A DNA stretch of 64,000 nucleotides from Lachnospiraceae bacterium NK3A20 (GCA_900107575.1 FNQX01000014.1:405-64404); one strand, 5' to 3'. Shown: positions 1 to 9,749, numbered from the stretch's first letter. Notes: generated from the letters alone by a model not told the origin. Made by a program: numbers and translations.

Positions 1-105
1 AAGTATGTCGAAGGCCTTCGACACCATGAAGAGATCTAGGCGCACATGTCGAAAAGATTCGACATGGCAGGCCGAACAAGGGAAGTATGTCGAAGACCGT
101 CAACA
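1..105. repeat. Right end of a 41-bp-period palindrome array (array 1)
   Basis: Three palindromes of the form TGTCGAA-N4-TTCGACA begin at 6, 47 and 88, exactly 41 bp apart, with 23-bp spacers. The last one (88-105) is degraded in its right half. The array runs off the left edge of the window, so its full size is unknown. The last two units, the spacer between them and the next 7 bp match the end of the large array at 52685-52750 at roughly 80% identity. It lies beyond the glgD terminator. No coding function is seen. Confidence 0.85.
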
Positions 106-122
106 TGCCAGTCAGCACAAAT

Positions 123-156
123 CAGCCCCCGGATTCCGAAAGGAATCCGGGGGCTG
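123..156 (-). terminator. Terminator after glgD
   Basis: A 15-bp perfect stem (CAGCCCCCGGATTCC and its complement) encloses a GAAA tetraloop. It lies about 80 bp past the glgD stop. On the minus strand it is followed by a weak T run (GATTTG). It separates the glycogen operon from the palindrome array. Confidence 0.7.
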
Positions 157-235
157 GTGAAATTCTGCATACTTATTTGTAACATTTCATGAAGTGCCTG
201 CGGTTAGCAGGCTCTCAAGAATAGCAATCATATTC

Positions 236-1354
236 TCAGATTGTGTCATCTCTTCTGATGTAGCCGGGATCGTCGGCGGGAGAGATGATCTTGCGACCCT
301 CGAGGATATGCGCCCACTTGTCAATCACCTGATTTTCGAGCACGACGTTCTCTTCAATCGTGGAGTGGCCGAGGATCACACTGTTGCGGATCACGGCGCC
401 GGACTTGATCTCCACGCCACGACCGATAATGGAATTCTCCACGGTGCCGTAGATGCGGGAACCATTCGCGATCATCGAGTTCGTAACGGACGAGCAGTCG
501 TAGTAGTGAACCGGGCAGGAGTCGGTTGTCACGGTGTAGATCGGCCAGTCTTCCTGACCGAACAGATCGAAAGCCTTCTCCTGGTCGAGGAGTTCGAGAT
601 TCGCCTCATAATAGCTGCGAAAATCGTAGATCGCCGAGAAATACCCCTTGTGCTGATAGCCGCGGATATCCAGGCTGTCACTCTCGAGATTCAGAATGCT
701 GATCAGGTTGAACATCGAGGAGGCCTTCTGCGCCTTCGCGACGAGTTCGATGAGCAGATCCTTCTTCATGACGTAGGTCGACATGAAGATATTCCGATCA
801 TTGATATTGCCAAGGTTCGGTTCGATGGACTTGACACCCTTCTGCCGGTTGACGGTGAGATAGGTGAGATTCCGGAAGTGTTCCTTCGCGTTGTTCACCT
901 TGTGGTAGAGGAGGGTAACATCCGCGCCGCTCTTCACATGCTCATCGAGAAGTGCGGAGAAATCCTGCCGGAAAACCATGTAGCCCGGCGTGATAATGAC
1001 ATAGTCCTGTGGCTGCCTCTTGATGATGTCGATGTTAGAAGCGTATGACTGGACATCGGTGTTGTAGATGTCGTTCTCCACGCTGTCCTGATTGAACAGG
1101 AGCTGGAGCTTGCCTTTTTTTGAGTTAATGTTGTAAACACGGCCGTCGCTCAGGTGTTCCGCGAGGGATCTGGGATTCTGGCTGACGTAGACTTGAATGC
1201 GGTCGACGCCGCTGTTGGAGAGATTCGATACCGGAAAATCAATGAGACGGTATCTTCCGAGGAATGAGAACGCGCTGATAGGACGGTAGTTTTGCATTCC
1301 CTTCACAGTCGTGTGACGTTCCGAAGGAGTCACAATCGCAAACGCATTGCACAT
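236..1354 (-). CDS. glgD: Glucose-1-phosphate adenylyltransferase subunit GlgD
   Basis: This is the second, regulatory-type subunit of Firmicute ADP-glucose pyrophosphorylase, which makes ADP-glucose for glycogen. The N-terminal nucleotidyltransferase fold is visible (GRYRLIDFPVSNLSNSG), but the GGxGxRL phosphate loop seen in GlgC is replaced by AFAIVTPSERHTT, as expected for GlgD. The C-terminal part carries left-handed beta-helix repeats (NGSRIYGTVENSIIGRGVEI). Two starts are possible. A GTG at 1360 overlaps the glgC stop, but the ATG at 1354 sits about 10 nt after GGAG and is preferred, giving 372 aa. It is translated right after glgC, so the two are probably one transcript and one heterotetramer. 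It ends at a strong hairpin. Confidence 0.93.
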   Translation of the reverse strand: MCNAFAIVTPSERHTTVKGMQNYRPISAFSFLGRYRLIDFPVSNLSNSGVDRIQVYVSQNPRSLAEHLSDGRVYNINSKKGKLQLLFNQDSVENDIYNTDVQSYASNIDIIKRQPQDYVIITPGYMVFRQDFSALLDEHVKSGADVTLLYHKVNNAKEHFRNLTYLTVNRQKGVKSIEPNLGNINDRNIFMSTYVMKKDLLIELVAKAQKASSMFNLISILNLESDSLDIRGYQHKGYFSAIYDFRSYYEANLELLDQEKAFDLFGQEDWPIYTVTTDSCPVHYYDCSSVTNSMIANGSRIYGTVENSIIGRGVEIKSGAVIRNSVILGHSTIEENVVLENQVIDKWAHILEGRKIISPADDPGYIRRDDTI

Positions 1355-1356
1355 GA

Positions 1357-2502
1357 TCACTTATCTCCTTTCGCTGGTACGTCTTTGGATACGAGGAGGA
1401 TGTGTTCGCTGTCGGCATCTCCGACAACGGCACCCTTGCCAATGTGAACGCCGGGGGCAAGGAGAGCTCTCGTTACCTTCGCGCCTTCGCCGACCACCGC
1501 GCCGTCCATCAGAACGGTGCTAGTCACACAAGCCTTCTCCATTACCATGGAATTCGTGAAGAGGACACTCCTGTTCACATCACCGAAAACACGGCAGCCC
1601 TGCGTAATGTACGCGGTGTGAATCTTCGCATCTTTCCCGATATACTGCGGCAGTTCCACCGCATCCTCAGAGTAGATGATCCACGAGGGATCGGAGAGAT
1701 TCAGCGCGTTCTTCGAGTCGAGTAGATCCATGTTGGCTTCCCAGAGGGAGTCGATCGTGCCGACATCCTTCCAGTAACCCTTGAACTGATAGGCGACGAG
1801 CGTTTTGCCATCGCCGAGCATCGCGGGGATAATGTCCTTGCCGAAGTCATGGCTTGACTGGTCATTTTTCATATCTGCGACCAGATATTTCCTCATCGTC
1901 TTCCAGGAGAAGATGTAGATACCCATTGAGGCAAGATTGGACTTCGGGTGCTCGGGCTTCTCTTCGAATTCGACGATGTTGCCGTTTCCGTCGGTGTTCA
2001 TGATGCCGAAACGGGAGGCCTCTTTCATAGGAACGCCGATGACGGCGATGGTCGCGTCGGCGTTATGCTCCTTGTGGAAGTCAAGCATTTTGTCGTAGTT
2101 CATCTTGTAGATATGATCGCCGGAAAGCACCAGGACATAATCCGGATCGTAAGAATCAATAAAGTCAATGTTCTGAGAGATCGCGTCAGCCGTACCTCTG
2201 TAGACGTCGAGCCCTTCCTCGGCCTTCTCGCGGGGAGACAGGACGAAAACGCCGCTGTCTCTGGAATCGAGGCCCCAGTTGCCGCTGTCAGACACATATC
2301 TGTTGAGCAGCACCGACTCATACTGCGTGAGGACACCGACAATGCCGATGCCGCTGTTGGCGCAGTTGGAGAGTGGGAAATCCACGATGCGATACTTGCC
2401 TCCGAAGGAAACAGCCGGTTTCGCGACCTTGCTCGTGAGGTCTTTCAAGCGGCTTCCACGTCCGCCGGCCAGGATCATGGCCAGCATCTCATTATGTTTC
2501 AT
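1357..2502 (-). CDS. glgC: Glucose-1-phosphate adenylyltransferase GlgC
   Basis: This is the catalytic ADP-glucose pyrophosphorylase (ATP plus glucose-1-phosphate to ADP-glucose), the committed step of glycogen synthesis. The 381-aa length is normal. Visible motifs are the nucleotide loop [12 protein letters not shown] near residue 12, [20 protein letters not shown], the GDHIYKMNY metal-binding region, VEFEEKP, and a C-terminal beta-helix ([25 protein letters not shown]). The ATG at 2502 has a good AAGGAGG site 9-10 nt upstream. It is the first gene of the glgC-glgD operon. The glycogen phosphorylase gene lies near the other end of the window, at 59.7 kb, not here. Confidence 0.96.
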   Translation of the reverse strand: MKHNEMLAMILAGGRGSRLKDLTSKVAKPAVSFGGKYRIVDFPLSNCANSGIGIVGVLTQYESVLLNRYVSDSGNWGLDSRDSGVFVLSPREKAEEGLDVYRGTADAISQNIDFIDSYDPDYVLVLSGDHIYKMNYDKMLDFHKEHNADATIAVIGVPMKEASRFGIMNTDGNGNIVEFEEKPEHPKSNLASMGIYIFSWKTMRKYLVADMKNDQSSHDFGKDIIPAMLGDGKTLVAYQFKGYWKDVGTIDSLWEANMDLLDSKNALNLSDPSWIIYSEDAVELPQYIGKDAKIHTAYITQGCRVFGDVNRSVLFTNSMVMEKACVTSTVLMDGAVVGEGAKVTRALLAPGVHIGKGAVVGDADSEHILLVSKDVPAKGDK

Positions 2503-2572
2503 GGAATGGTAATCCTCCTTCTAATTCTACCGACAGAATTACAAATTCCGCCGGAAATGAATAACTGATTTA

Positions 2573-2578
2573 ATTATA
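2573..2578 (-). promoter_or_regulatory. Possible -10 element for glgC in the 2503-2760 gap
   Basis: The 306-bp gap between glgC and the ABC exporter is AT-rich on the glgC side. A perfect TATAAT lies on the minus strand about 70 bp before glgC. I could not find a convincing -35 at the right distance, so this is tentative. Apart from the terminator at 2761-2794, nothing else in the gap looks functional. Confidence 0.3.
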
Positions 2579-2760
2579 CATAAAAACGTCATGGATGGCA
2601 CTAAAATTGACGAATCTATGTAATAAATCCACAAAAACAGCAGGCGGCGCGGAATGTAATGATTGATATATGACGGAAACTGAGGAAAAATCAGGTAAAA
2701 ATTTATCATATATAACCACCCGATCACGAGCACATGGCCGTGCTTCCGACAGTATAAACA

Positions 2761-2794
2761 AAACCCCCAGCCCTGATCACAAGGCTGGGGGTTT
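2761..2794 (-). terminator. Terminator of the ABC exporter operon
   Basis: A 12-bp stem (AAACCCCCAGCC with GGCTGGGGGTTT) encloses a 10-nt loop. It is followed on the minus strand by TGTTTATA. It lies 15 bp past the stop of the 654-aa ABC gene. Confidence 0.85.
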
Positions 2795-2808
2795 GCAGAA
2801 TCTGCCGC

Positions 2809-4773
2809 TTACGCGATCTGATTGCCGGTGTAGAGCTGGTAATATTTGCCCTTCTCCGCGATCAGCTGATCGTGCGTGCCGCGCTCGATAATGCGGCCCT
2901 GTTCGAGGACCATGATGCAGTCGGAGTTGCGGACGGTGGAGAGGCGGTGGGCGATGACAAAGGTTGTCCTGCCCTTCATAAGGGCATCCATGCCTTGCTG
3001 CACCAGCGCCTCAGTGCGGGTATCAATCGACGAAGTTGCCTCATCCAGGATGAGTGCCGGCGGATCGGCAACGGCAGCTCTTGCGATTGCGAGGAGCTGC
3101 CTCTGGCCCTGGGAGAGGTTGGAGCCGTCGTTTCTTAGCATCGTATCATACCCCTTGGGGAGGCGGCGGATGAAGCCGTCCGCGTTCGCGAGCTTCGCTG
3201 CCCGGATGCAGTCCTCGTCGGTTGCCGTAAGATTCCCGTAGCGGATATTGTCCATGACCGTGCCGGTGAAGAGGTGCGTATCCTGCAACACCATGCCGAG
3301 AGAGCGGCGCAGGGCGGATTTTCTGATCTTGCCGATGTTGATCTCGTCGTAGCGGATCTTGCCGTCCTGGATGTCGTAGAACCGGTTGATCAGGTTCGTG
3401 ATCGTGGTCTTGCCTGCGCCGGTGGAGCCGACGAAGGCGATCTTCTGACCGGGTTCCGCGAAGAGAGTGATGTCATGCAGCACCATCTTGTCGGGGGTGT
3501 AGCCGAAGTCGACGTTGTCGAAAGTGACCTTGCCGCGCTGGCGCACGTACGTTGTCGTGCCGTCCGCCTTGTGGTAGTGTTTCCACGCCCAGATGCCGGT
3601 TCTCTCCGCGCACTCCGTCAGGGAACCGTCCGGATTCTCTCTCGCTCTTACGAGCTCCACATAGCCATCATCCTTCTCGGACTCGGCGTCCATCATCTTG
3701 AAAATACGATCCGCTCCGGCGAGAGCCATGATGATCGCGTTCATCTGCTGCGCGATCTGCGTGATCGGCATGGAGAAGTTGCGGTTCAGCGTCAGGTAGG
3801 AGACGAGAGTGCCGAGCGTCATGCCCGCCACGCCGTTCAGCGCGAGCGCCGCGCCGATAACAGCGCACAGTACGTAGGAGATGTTGCCCAGGTTCCCGTT
3901 GATGGGCATCATAATGGAGGCATAACGGTTCGCGAGGTTTGCGGAATTGCGCAGTTCATCGTTGAGCCTGTTGAAGTCCTCGATCGCCTTGTCCTCGTGA
4001 CAGAATACCTTCACGACCTTCTGACCGTTCATCATCTCTTCGATGTAGCCGTTCTCCGCGCCGAGATCCTTCTGCTGTTTCACGAAATATTTGCCGGAGA
4101 GGGCGCCGATCTTCGCGGAGACGAAGAGGGTGATGAGCACCATCACGACAGAGACAATCGTGAGAGGCCAGGAGAGCACGATCATGGAGACAAAGGTCAC
4201 GATAAGCGTGATCGTTGAGTTGAACAGCTGAGGGATCGACTGACTGATCAGCTGGCGCAGCGTATCGACATCGTTGGTGTACACCGACATGATGTCGCCG
4301 TGCGCGTGGATGTCGAAATACGAGATCGGCAGGGACTCCATATGCGTGAAGAGCTTGATACGGATGTCCTTCATGGTGCCCTGGGAGATCGTGATCATAA
4401 GTCTCTGGTAAGCATAGGAGCAGGCGATGCCGACGATGTAGATCACGATGAGCCCGCCGATCGCCTTTGCAAGTGGCCCGAAATCCGTGGAACCGGCCTT
4501 CGTCATCGGGAGGATATAGTCGTCGATGAGCGTTCTCTGGAACAGGGTACCGCGCAGCGTTGCGAGTGCCTGTCCCAGGATGAATACCAGGACGAGAACG
4601 AACTGGATCGCGTATTTGCGGAAGACGATACCCATGACCCTCTTTAAGAGGAGTCCGGGATTATCGACCTTCACCTTCATGCGCGCGCCCCTGGGGGCGC
4701 GGCGGGTATCAATTTCGGTGTCATCGACCTCGACGGTGCGGGGGTCTTTTATTTTCTCATTTCTATCAGTCAC
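2809..4773 (-). CDS. ABC exporter subunit, canonical catalytic site
   Basis: This is a 654-aa type IV ABC exporter half-transporter: N-terminal soluble tail, six membrane helices (about 45-340) and a C-terminal ATPase domain. Walker A is GSTGAGKTT, Walker B is LILDEATSS with the catalytic Glu, and the switch motif is VIAHRLS with His. The signature motif is LSQGQRQ instead of LSGGQ, a departure that matches its partner's degenerate site. A roughly 55-residue charged insert lies between the membrane and ATPase domains (about 370-425). The partner gene starts just upstream with a 14-bp gap. The substrate cannot be told from sequence; drugs, lipids or peptides are usual for the family. Confidence 0.92.
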   Translation of the reverse strand: MTDRNEKIKDPRTVEVDDTEIDTRRAPRGARMKVKVDNPGLLLKRVMGIVFRKYAIQFVLVLVFILGQALATLRGTLFQRTLIDDYILPMTKAGSTDFGPLAKAIGGLIVIYIVGIACSYAYQRLMITISQGTMKDIRIKLFTHMESLPISYFDIHAHGDIMSVYTNDVDTLRQLISQSIPQLFNSTITLIVTFVSMIVLSWPLTIVSVVMVLITLFVSAKIGALSGKYFVKQQKDLGAENGYIEEMMNGQKVVKVFCHEDKAIEDFNRLNDELRNSANLANRYASIMMPINGNLGNISYVLCAVIGAALALNGVAGMTLGTLVSYLTLNRNFSMPITQIAQQMNAIIMALAGADRIFKMMDAESEKDDGYVELVRARENPDGSLTECAERTGIWAWKHYHKADGTTTYVRQRGKVTFDNVDFGYTPDKMVLHDITLFAEPGQKIAFVGSTGAGKTTITNLINRFYDIQDGKIRYDEINIGKIRKSALRRSLGMVLQDTHLFTGTVMDNIRYGNLTATDEDCIRAAKLANADGFIRRLPKGYDTMLRNDGSNLSQGQRQLLAIARAAVADPPALILDEATSSIDTRTEALVQQGMDALMKGRTTFVIAHRLSTVRNSDCIMVLEQGRIIERGTHDQLIAEKGKYYQLYTGNQIA

Positions 4774-4787
4774 GTGACGCCTCCTTC

Positions 4788-6605
4788 TTAGTCAGCGAGT
4801 GCTGCTTCATCGAAATCGCCGCTGCCCTGCTGCTGGGATTCGTAGATTTCAGCGTAAATCTTATTGGTCTTCAAAAGGTTATCCGGCGTATCGAACGCAT
4901 TGATCGTGCCGTTGTCGAGGATGATGACACGGTCCGCATCGGCCACGCTGGAGATGCGCTGCGCGATGATGAGCTTCGTCGTGCCGGGAATCTTCGTTGC
5001 AAAAGCCCTGCGGATTTTCGCATCCGTCGCGGTGTCGCAGGCGCTCGTGGAGTCGTCGAGAATCAGGACTTTCGGCTTCTTCATCAGGGCTCTTGCGATG
5101 CACAGGCGCTGCTTCTGTCCGCCGGATACGTTCGTGCCGCCCTGCGTGATTCTGGTCTCATACCCGTCGGGGAAGCGGTCGATGAACTCATCGGCGCAGG
5201 CGAGGCGACAGGCCTCCTTGCAGTCCTCGAGGGTCGCGTTCTCATTGCCCCATTTCAGATTGTCCATGATGGTGCCGGAGAAGAGGACATTCTGCTGCAG
5301 AACGACGGAAACCTCGTTGCGGAGCGTGTCGAGATCATAGTTCCTGACGTCGACACCGCCGACGCTGACCGAACCGTTCGTGACATCATAGAGGCGGGAG
5401 ATGAGGGAAACCATGGAAGATTTACCCGAACCCGTGCCGCCGATGATGCCGATCGTCTCGCCGGAATGGATGTGCAGTGTGATGTCGTGGAGGGTTTCCT
5501 CGGAGCGCTCCTTCGAGACAGCCTCCTCGGTGATGACCTCGTTCCCGTCCTTGTCGTAGGAGACATTCCTTCTCTTGTAAGCAAAGTCCACGTCCACGAA
5601 GTCGATGGAGCCGTCTCTCACGGTCATGACGGGATTCTCGGGATTGACAATGTCAGGCTGTTCCTCGATGACCTCTGAGATACGCTGCGCGCTCGCCGCG
5701 GACATCGTGATCATGACGAAGATCATGGAGAGCATCATGAGAGAGAACAGTACGTTCATGACATAGGAGAGGAGGGAAGTCAGTTCGCCGGTCGTCATGG
5801 TGCCTGCGACGATGTAGTGGGCGCCCATCCAGGAAATCGCGACGATACAGAAATCCACGACCAGCATCATGACAGGCATGTTCATGACGACGAGCTTCTC
5901 GGCGCGAACGAAGCGGTTGTAGAGATCGGTGGCTGCCTTCGTAAACTTGTTGTCCTCGTAGTCTTCCCGGACGAACGCCTTGACCACGCGGATCGCGGAG
6001 ACATTCTCCTCAATGCTGGCATTCAAGTTGTCGTATTTGCGGAAGGTCTGGCGGAAAGCCGTTGTCGCCTTGCCGATGATGCCGAACAGCACCACGCCGA
6101 GCACGGCGATCGCGATGAGGAAAACAACAGACACATTCGGATTGATCATGATGCACATGACAAGGGAGATGATCATCATGAGCGGCGCCCGGACGGCGAT
6201 GCGGATGATCATCATGAATGCGTTCTGGATGTTCGTGACGTCGGTCGTCATGCGCGTGATGAGGCCTGCCGTCGAATATTTATCAATGTTGGAGAACGAG
6301 AACGTCTGAATGTTCCCGTACATGGTCTTGCGAAGGTTCGCGGCGAAGCCGGACGACGCGTCAGCCGCGAAGGTGCCGGACATGATGCCGAAGAACAGGG
6401 AGGCGAACGCCATGATGAGCATGATGCCGCCGAAATGCAGCACCCGGTCCATGTTGCCGGCCTCGATTCCCTGGTCGATGAGAGCCGCCGTGATGTACGG
6501 GATGAGAATCTCCATCAACACCTCGAGCAGTGTGAATACAGGCGTCAGGATCGTGGACCTTTTATACTGCCGGATCTGCGCCATGAGTACTTTGAAATTG
6601 TGCAT
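4788..6605 (-). CDS. ABC exporter subunit, degenerate catalytic site
   Basis: This 605-aa half-transporter pairs with the 654-aa gene downstream. It has six membrane helices (about 15-310) and an ATPase domain with Walker A GGTGSGKSS and a canonical VSGGQKQR signature. Walker B reads LILDDSTSA, with Asp in place of the catalytic Glu, and the switch histidine is Gln (LIIAQRISS). That is the pattern of heterodimeric exporters such as TM287/288 or BmrCD, where one ATP site is non-hydrolytic. It is the first gene of a two-gene minus-strand operon. Confidence 0.92.
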   Translation of the reverse strand: MHNFKVLMAQIRQYKRSTILTPVFTLLEVLMEILIPYITAALIDQGIEAGNMDRVLHFGGIMLIMAFASLFFGIMSGTFAADASSGFAANLRKTMYGNIQTFSFSNIDKYSTAGLITRMTTDVTNIQNAFMMIIRIAVRAPLMMIISLVMCIMINPNVSVVFLIAIAVLGVVLFGIIGKATTAFRQTFRKYDNLNASIEENVSAIRVVKAFVREDYEDNKFTKAATDLYNRFVRAEKLVVMNMPVMMLVVDFCIVAISWMGAHYIVAGTMTTGELTSLLSYVMNVLFSLMMLSMIFVMITMSAASAQRISEVIEEQPDIVNPENPVMTVRDGSIDFVDVDFAYKRRNVSYDKDGNEVITEEAVSKERSEETLHDITLHIHSGETIGIIGGTGSGKSSMVSLISRLYDVTNGSVSVGGVDVRNYDLDTLRNEVSVVLQQNVLFSGTIMDNLKWGNENATLEDCKEACRLACADEFIDRFPDGYETRITQGGTNVSGGQKQRLCIARALMKKPKVLILDDSTSACDTATDAKIRRAFATKIPGTTKLIIAQRISSVADADRVIILDNGTINAFDTPDNLLKTNKIYAEIYESQQQGSGDFDEAALAD

Positions 6606-6907
6606 AGATTACCTCTGTGTATTAATTAGTGAAAATAACAGGCGTCCGTATGGATTGTGGCTGTATCACGCACATAGCGTCCGTATCCGCGGTGCGCTCC
6701 TGGCCCGAACGGGCGACTATCATTATACCGCACAAATTAATTGTGTAAAACCATTTTTACGGTTGACCAAAATGGAAGCGGGATTTCTGTCTGTTTTCAC
6801 AATATTTTGAAAAAATGATCTGTGTTAAAATGAGTTCGTCGGAAACCCGAAAAGATAAAACGGTTTCCGACATGACACCGCTGGCACACAGCGATTGGGA
6901 GGCTCAC
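6606..6907. other. Divergent intergenic region
   Basis: About 300 bp separate the ABC exporter operon (minus) from the hydrolase (plus). The region is AT-rich toward the hydrolase and holds a TTAAAAT box at 6835-6841 that could be its -10. I found no well-spaced -35. An open frame reaches back to 6815, but it lacks a ribosome binding site and is probably leader. Promoters for both directions are expected here. Confidence 0.4.
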
Positions 6908-7813
6908 ATGACTGCACTGATCATCATTCTGATACTATTCGCCGCATTCTGCATTTTGTCCTGGCAACTCGCGCGCTACGCGGCGCACGGGGAGCGTTAT
7001 TCATTGGAAGAAACCTTCAAGGACCAGTGTGGGCAGAATCCCGAGGTCGAGGCGCTGTCGAAGGTGAAGACCACCTCCTACAGAGTGATAAACGATGCGG
7101 GATACGTGCTCCATACCACATTTTATCCCAATGACGATCAGACGAACAAGTACCTTATCATGGTGCACGGCTATACGCTAAACCGCAACGGCGAACTCAA
7201 ATACATGCCGATCTTTCGAAGACTCGGCTACAACTGCATTGTTTATGATCACAGGGGACACGGAGAGAACGCCTGGAAACCGTGCAGCTTCGGCATCGAG
7301 GAAGCGAAGGATCTGATGGCGATCATCCGGGACACTTATGAAAGGTACGGGAAGGAAATTTACCTGGGACTTACCGGGGAGTCCCTCGGCGCGGGTACGG
7401 AGATCACGGCCCTGCAATATCACCCGGATGTGAAATTCATCGTGAATGACTGCGGTTTCGCGGACATCATTCCCGTCGAGAAGGATGGGCTGTACGGGCT
7501 GAAACTGCCGAGATGGCTCGTCTATCCCGCGAGCTGTGCCGCGGCGGTTCTCTACGGACACTCCTTTACGGCAGCCAAGCCGATCCGCTCCCTCAAAGAC
7601 AACAGGATTCCGATCTGTTTCATCCACGGAGAAGAGGACACCTTCATTCGCCCGGAACATTCCGTGAAGATGCACGAGGCGAATCCCGCCTACTCCGAGC
7701 TGCACCTCATTCCCGGCGCGGAGCACGCAAAGTCGATCAACACCGATCCCAAGGGCTACGAGGAGATTGTGGACAGATTCGTCAGAGGCGTGGAGAACGG
7801 AACGCTGGGGTGA
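6908..7813 (+). CDS. Membrane-anchored alpha/beta hydrolase
   Basis: This is a 301-aa serine hydrolase of the alpha/beta fold. An N-terminal membrane helix (residues 1-21, TALIIILILFAAF) suggests it is tethered with the catalytic domain outside. The oxyanion region is MVHGYTLNRNGE, the nucleophile elbow is TGESLGAGTE, the acid is probably in HGEEDTFIRPE, and the histidine is in GAEHAKS. The start is taken at 6908 because GGGAGG lies 5 nt before it; the frame opens earlier at 6815. The substrate is unknown. Family members at this size are often annotated as esterases or prolyl oligopeptidase-like enzymes. It is monocistronic and convergent with azlD. Confidence 0.85.
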   Translation: MTALIIILILFAAFCILSWQLARYAAHGERYSLEETFKDQCGQNPEVEALSKVKTTSYRVINDAGYVLHTTFYPNDDQTNKYLIMVHGYTLNRNGELKYMPIFRRLGYNCIVYDHRGHGENAWKPCSFGIEEAKDLMAIIRDTYERYGKEIYLGLTGESLGAGTEITALQYHPDVKFIVNDCGFADIIPVEKDGLYGLKLPRWLVYPASCAAAVLYGHSFTAAKPIRSLKDNRIPICFIHGEEDTFIRPEHSVKMHEANPAYSELHLIPGAEHAKSINTDPKGYEEIVDRFVRGVENGTLG

Positions 7814-7817
7814 TTTC

Positions 7818-8123
7818 TCAGAAAATTAATCCGACAATAAAGACAACGACGCAGCAGGTGATCGCGACGGTGAAGAGGTCACCGCGCACCCACGCCATGA
7901 CAAGACCCGCGATGAGCGCGGCGCCGCCCGCGAGCGGCTGATCCGTCGCGGTCAGGATCGCCGGGAAGGTCATGACAGCCAGCGTAACGTACGGCACATA
8001 ATATAGGAAAGACTTGAACCAGACGTTCCGAATTGGCTTCCTGAGGAACAGGAAGGGCACGAGACGGATCGCATAGATCGTGAGTGCCATGACAAGGAGA
8101 GAGATATATACCTTTGCCATCAC
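7818..8123 (-). CDS. azlD: AzlD family branched-chain amino acid exporter, small subunit
   Basis: This is a 101-aa protein with about four hydrophobic helices and the conserved AzlD core (YAIRLVPFLFLRKPI, VPYVTLAVMTFPAI). AzlCD pairs export branched-chain amino acids or analogues such as azaleucine. Its start overlaps the azlC stop by 4 bp, indicating translational coupling. It converges with the hydrolase gene with only a few bp between the stops, and no terminator is visible between them. Confidence 0.92.
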   Translation of the reverse strand: MMAKVYISLLVMALTIYAIRLVPFLFLRKPIRNVWFKSFLYYVPYVTLAVMTFPAILTATDQPLAGGAALIAGLVMAWVRGDLFTVAITCCVVVFIVGLIF

Positions 8124-9040
8124 CTAAAAGCCTCCTTTTCCTGCACAGCGTCTGAGCCGTCAAAATTTTGCGTATCACGCTCAATTTCCGGCGTGCTATT
8201 GGAAATTTGAGTTCCTGCTGTTCGTACGGGGTCTGTCAATTCTTCCTTGAATGCTTCATCCCCCGGATGCGCTGCCTCTGTGCCATCGGCGTCATCTGAG
8301 TCCGGATCGTCGGGAATGGGGCGGATGATGGCCGCAATTCCCGCGATGACGAGCGTCAGGATGATGATGCGGAAACCGGAAGAGATCCCGCGAACCAGCG
8401 GCAGGATGGTGAAGAGCCAGCTCGCTGCCATCGAAACGGCAACGAGGAGCGCGATGAAATGATTCTTCTTCGCGGGCGGGATGATGATCGCGAGGAACAT
8501 GCCGTACATGGCGACGCCCAGGGCATTCGATACCCACACGGGCAGGATGTTGCCGACGATGACGCCGAGCACCGTTCCGACGCACCAGCCTGCAACGGAA
8601 ACCATCGTGATGCCGTAGGTGTAGTACGGGCAGAGATACCCGCGGACCGAGACCGACAGCCCGAAAATCTCATCTGTGATACAGTAGGCAATGCCCAGGC
8701 GGTGGAGCTGATTCATTTTCGGATCCAGCTTCTGCGTCAGACTGCAGCTCATGAGGAAATAACGAAGATTCACGATGAGGGATGTCGTGATCATCTCGAT
8801 AACACCGGCGCCGGCGCCAATCAGCGTGATCGCCGCGAACTGACCGGCCGAAGCGACCATGGTCAGCGACATGACAAAAGATTGCAGGGCATTCATGCCG
8901 ACGTTCTTCGCGGCAATGCCCAGTGCGAACGAAACGGCAAAATAGCCCAGGCAGATCGGAATGCCGTTGCGCATGCCGACAGCGAACCACCCGCCGTTCG
9001 TACGTTTTTCTTCCATGACTGATTCACTTTCACTGCCCAT
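8120..9040 (-). CDS. azlC: AzlC family branched-chain amino acid exporter, large subunit
   Basis: This is a 306-aa membrane protein. The AzlC core (about residues 20-240) includes GIPICLGYFAVSFALGIAAKN, SAGQFAAITLIGAG and VNLRYFLMSCSL. After the last helix comes an unusual hydrophilic, acidic tail of about 65 residues (roughly 243-306) that is not part of the core family. The start at 9040 has GGTGAG upstream; Met9 (9016) is an alternative. It forms an operon with azlD. Confidence 0.92.
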   Translation of the reverse strand: MGSESESVMEEKRTNGGWFAVGMRNGIPICLGYFAVSFALGIAAKNVGMNALQSFVMSLTMVASAGQFAAITLIGAGAGVIEMITTSLIVNLRYFLMSCSLTQKLDPKMNQLHRLGIAYCITDEIFGLSVSVRGYLCPYYTYGITMVSVAGWCVGTVLGVIVGNILPVWVSNALGVAMYGMFLAIIIPPAKKNHFIALLVAVSMAASWLFTILPLVRGISSGFRIIILTLVIAGIAAIIRPIPDDPDSDDADGTEAAHPGDEAFKEELTDPVRTAGTQISNSTPEIERDTQNFDGSDAVQEKEAFR

Positions 9041-9140
9041 TCCGGGCTCACCATCCTTTACTGCGTTATTGCATTACAGTATATCATGATGACGGGAAAA
9101 AGAGCAGGAGACTGCTGACGGATTTACACGGATTTAAACA

Positions 9141-9749
9141 ATGTGGAGAATTGTCACAATTCACCAGGATATCTACGGCTCCGGCAAGGATCACTCCGAC
9201 ACCGACGGTATGATTCTCCGCACCCAGCTGACGCCGATCTTTGATAAGTATGATGTCGATGTTGTGCTCCAGGGACACGATCATACCTACAGCCGCTCGA
9301 AGCTCCTGCACAGTGACGGACAGGCGCATGGTACCTATGAATTCCAGCTCAATGAAAAGGGAGACGATTACGACTGGGAGCATGTGTTCAATACACAGAC
9401 AAAAGAGAAGATCGCACTCGAGCCGGAAGCCGGCAATGTCGCGGCACAGGAAGCGCTGACAGCTTTCCAGAATGATAATCACTGCTATACACTTGATGAT
9501 GTACAGGGCAGTACGGTAACAAATCCGGAAGGGACTCTTTACATGACATCCAACTCCGCAACAGGCTCCAAGTATTACGAGCTGATCGCGGCACAGCAGG
9601 ATTATATCGCAGAGCGTTCTCAGAACTGGCTGCCCAGCTATTCTGTTATCGGGATCTCGGACAGCACCTTCCGCATTGACACATATCAGATTCTTGACAA
9701 CGGTCAGACGGAGAAAATCGACGACACCTTCACGATCGTCAAGAACTGA
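9141..9749 (+). pseudogene. C-terminal fragment of a purple-acid-phosphatase-like metallophosphoesterase
   Basis: The 202-aa frame contains only the second half of a calcineurin-like phosphoesterase. The metal ligands of HQDIYG and GHDHTYSR remain, but the N-terminal GDxH, GDxxDN and GNHE motifs are absent. A stop codon lies directly before the ATG, and the preceding 100 bp encode nothing similar. No ribosome binding site or signal peptide is visible. Full-length relatives are secreted proteins, so this remnant is unlikely to be active. It sits in a stretch with other decayed sequence. Confidence 0.75.
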
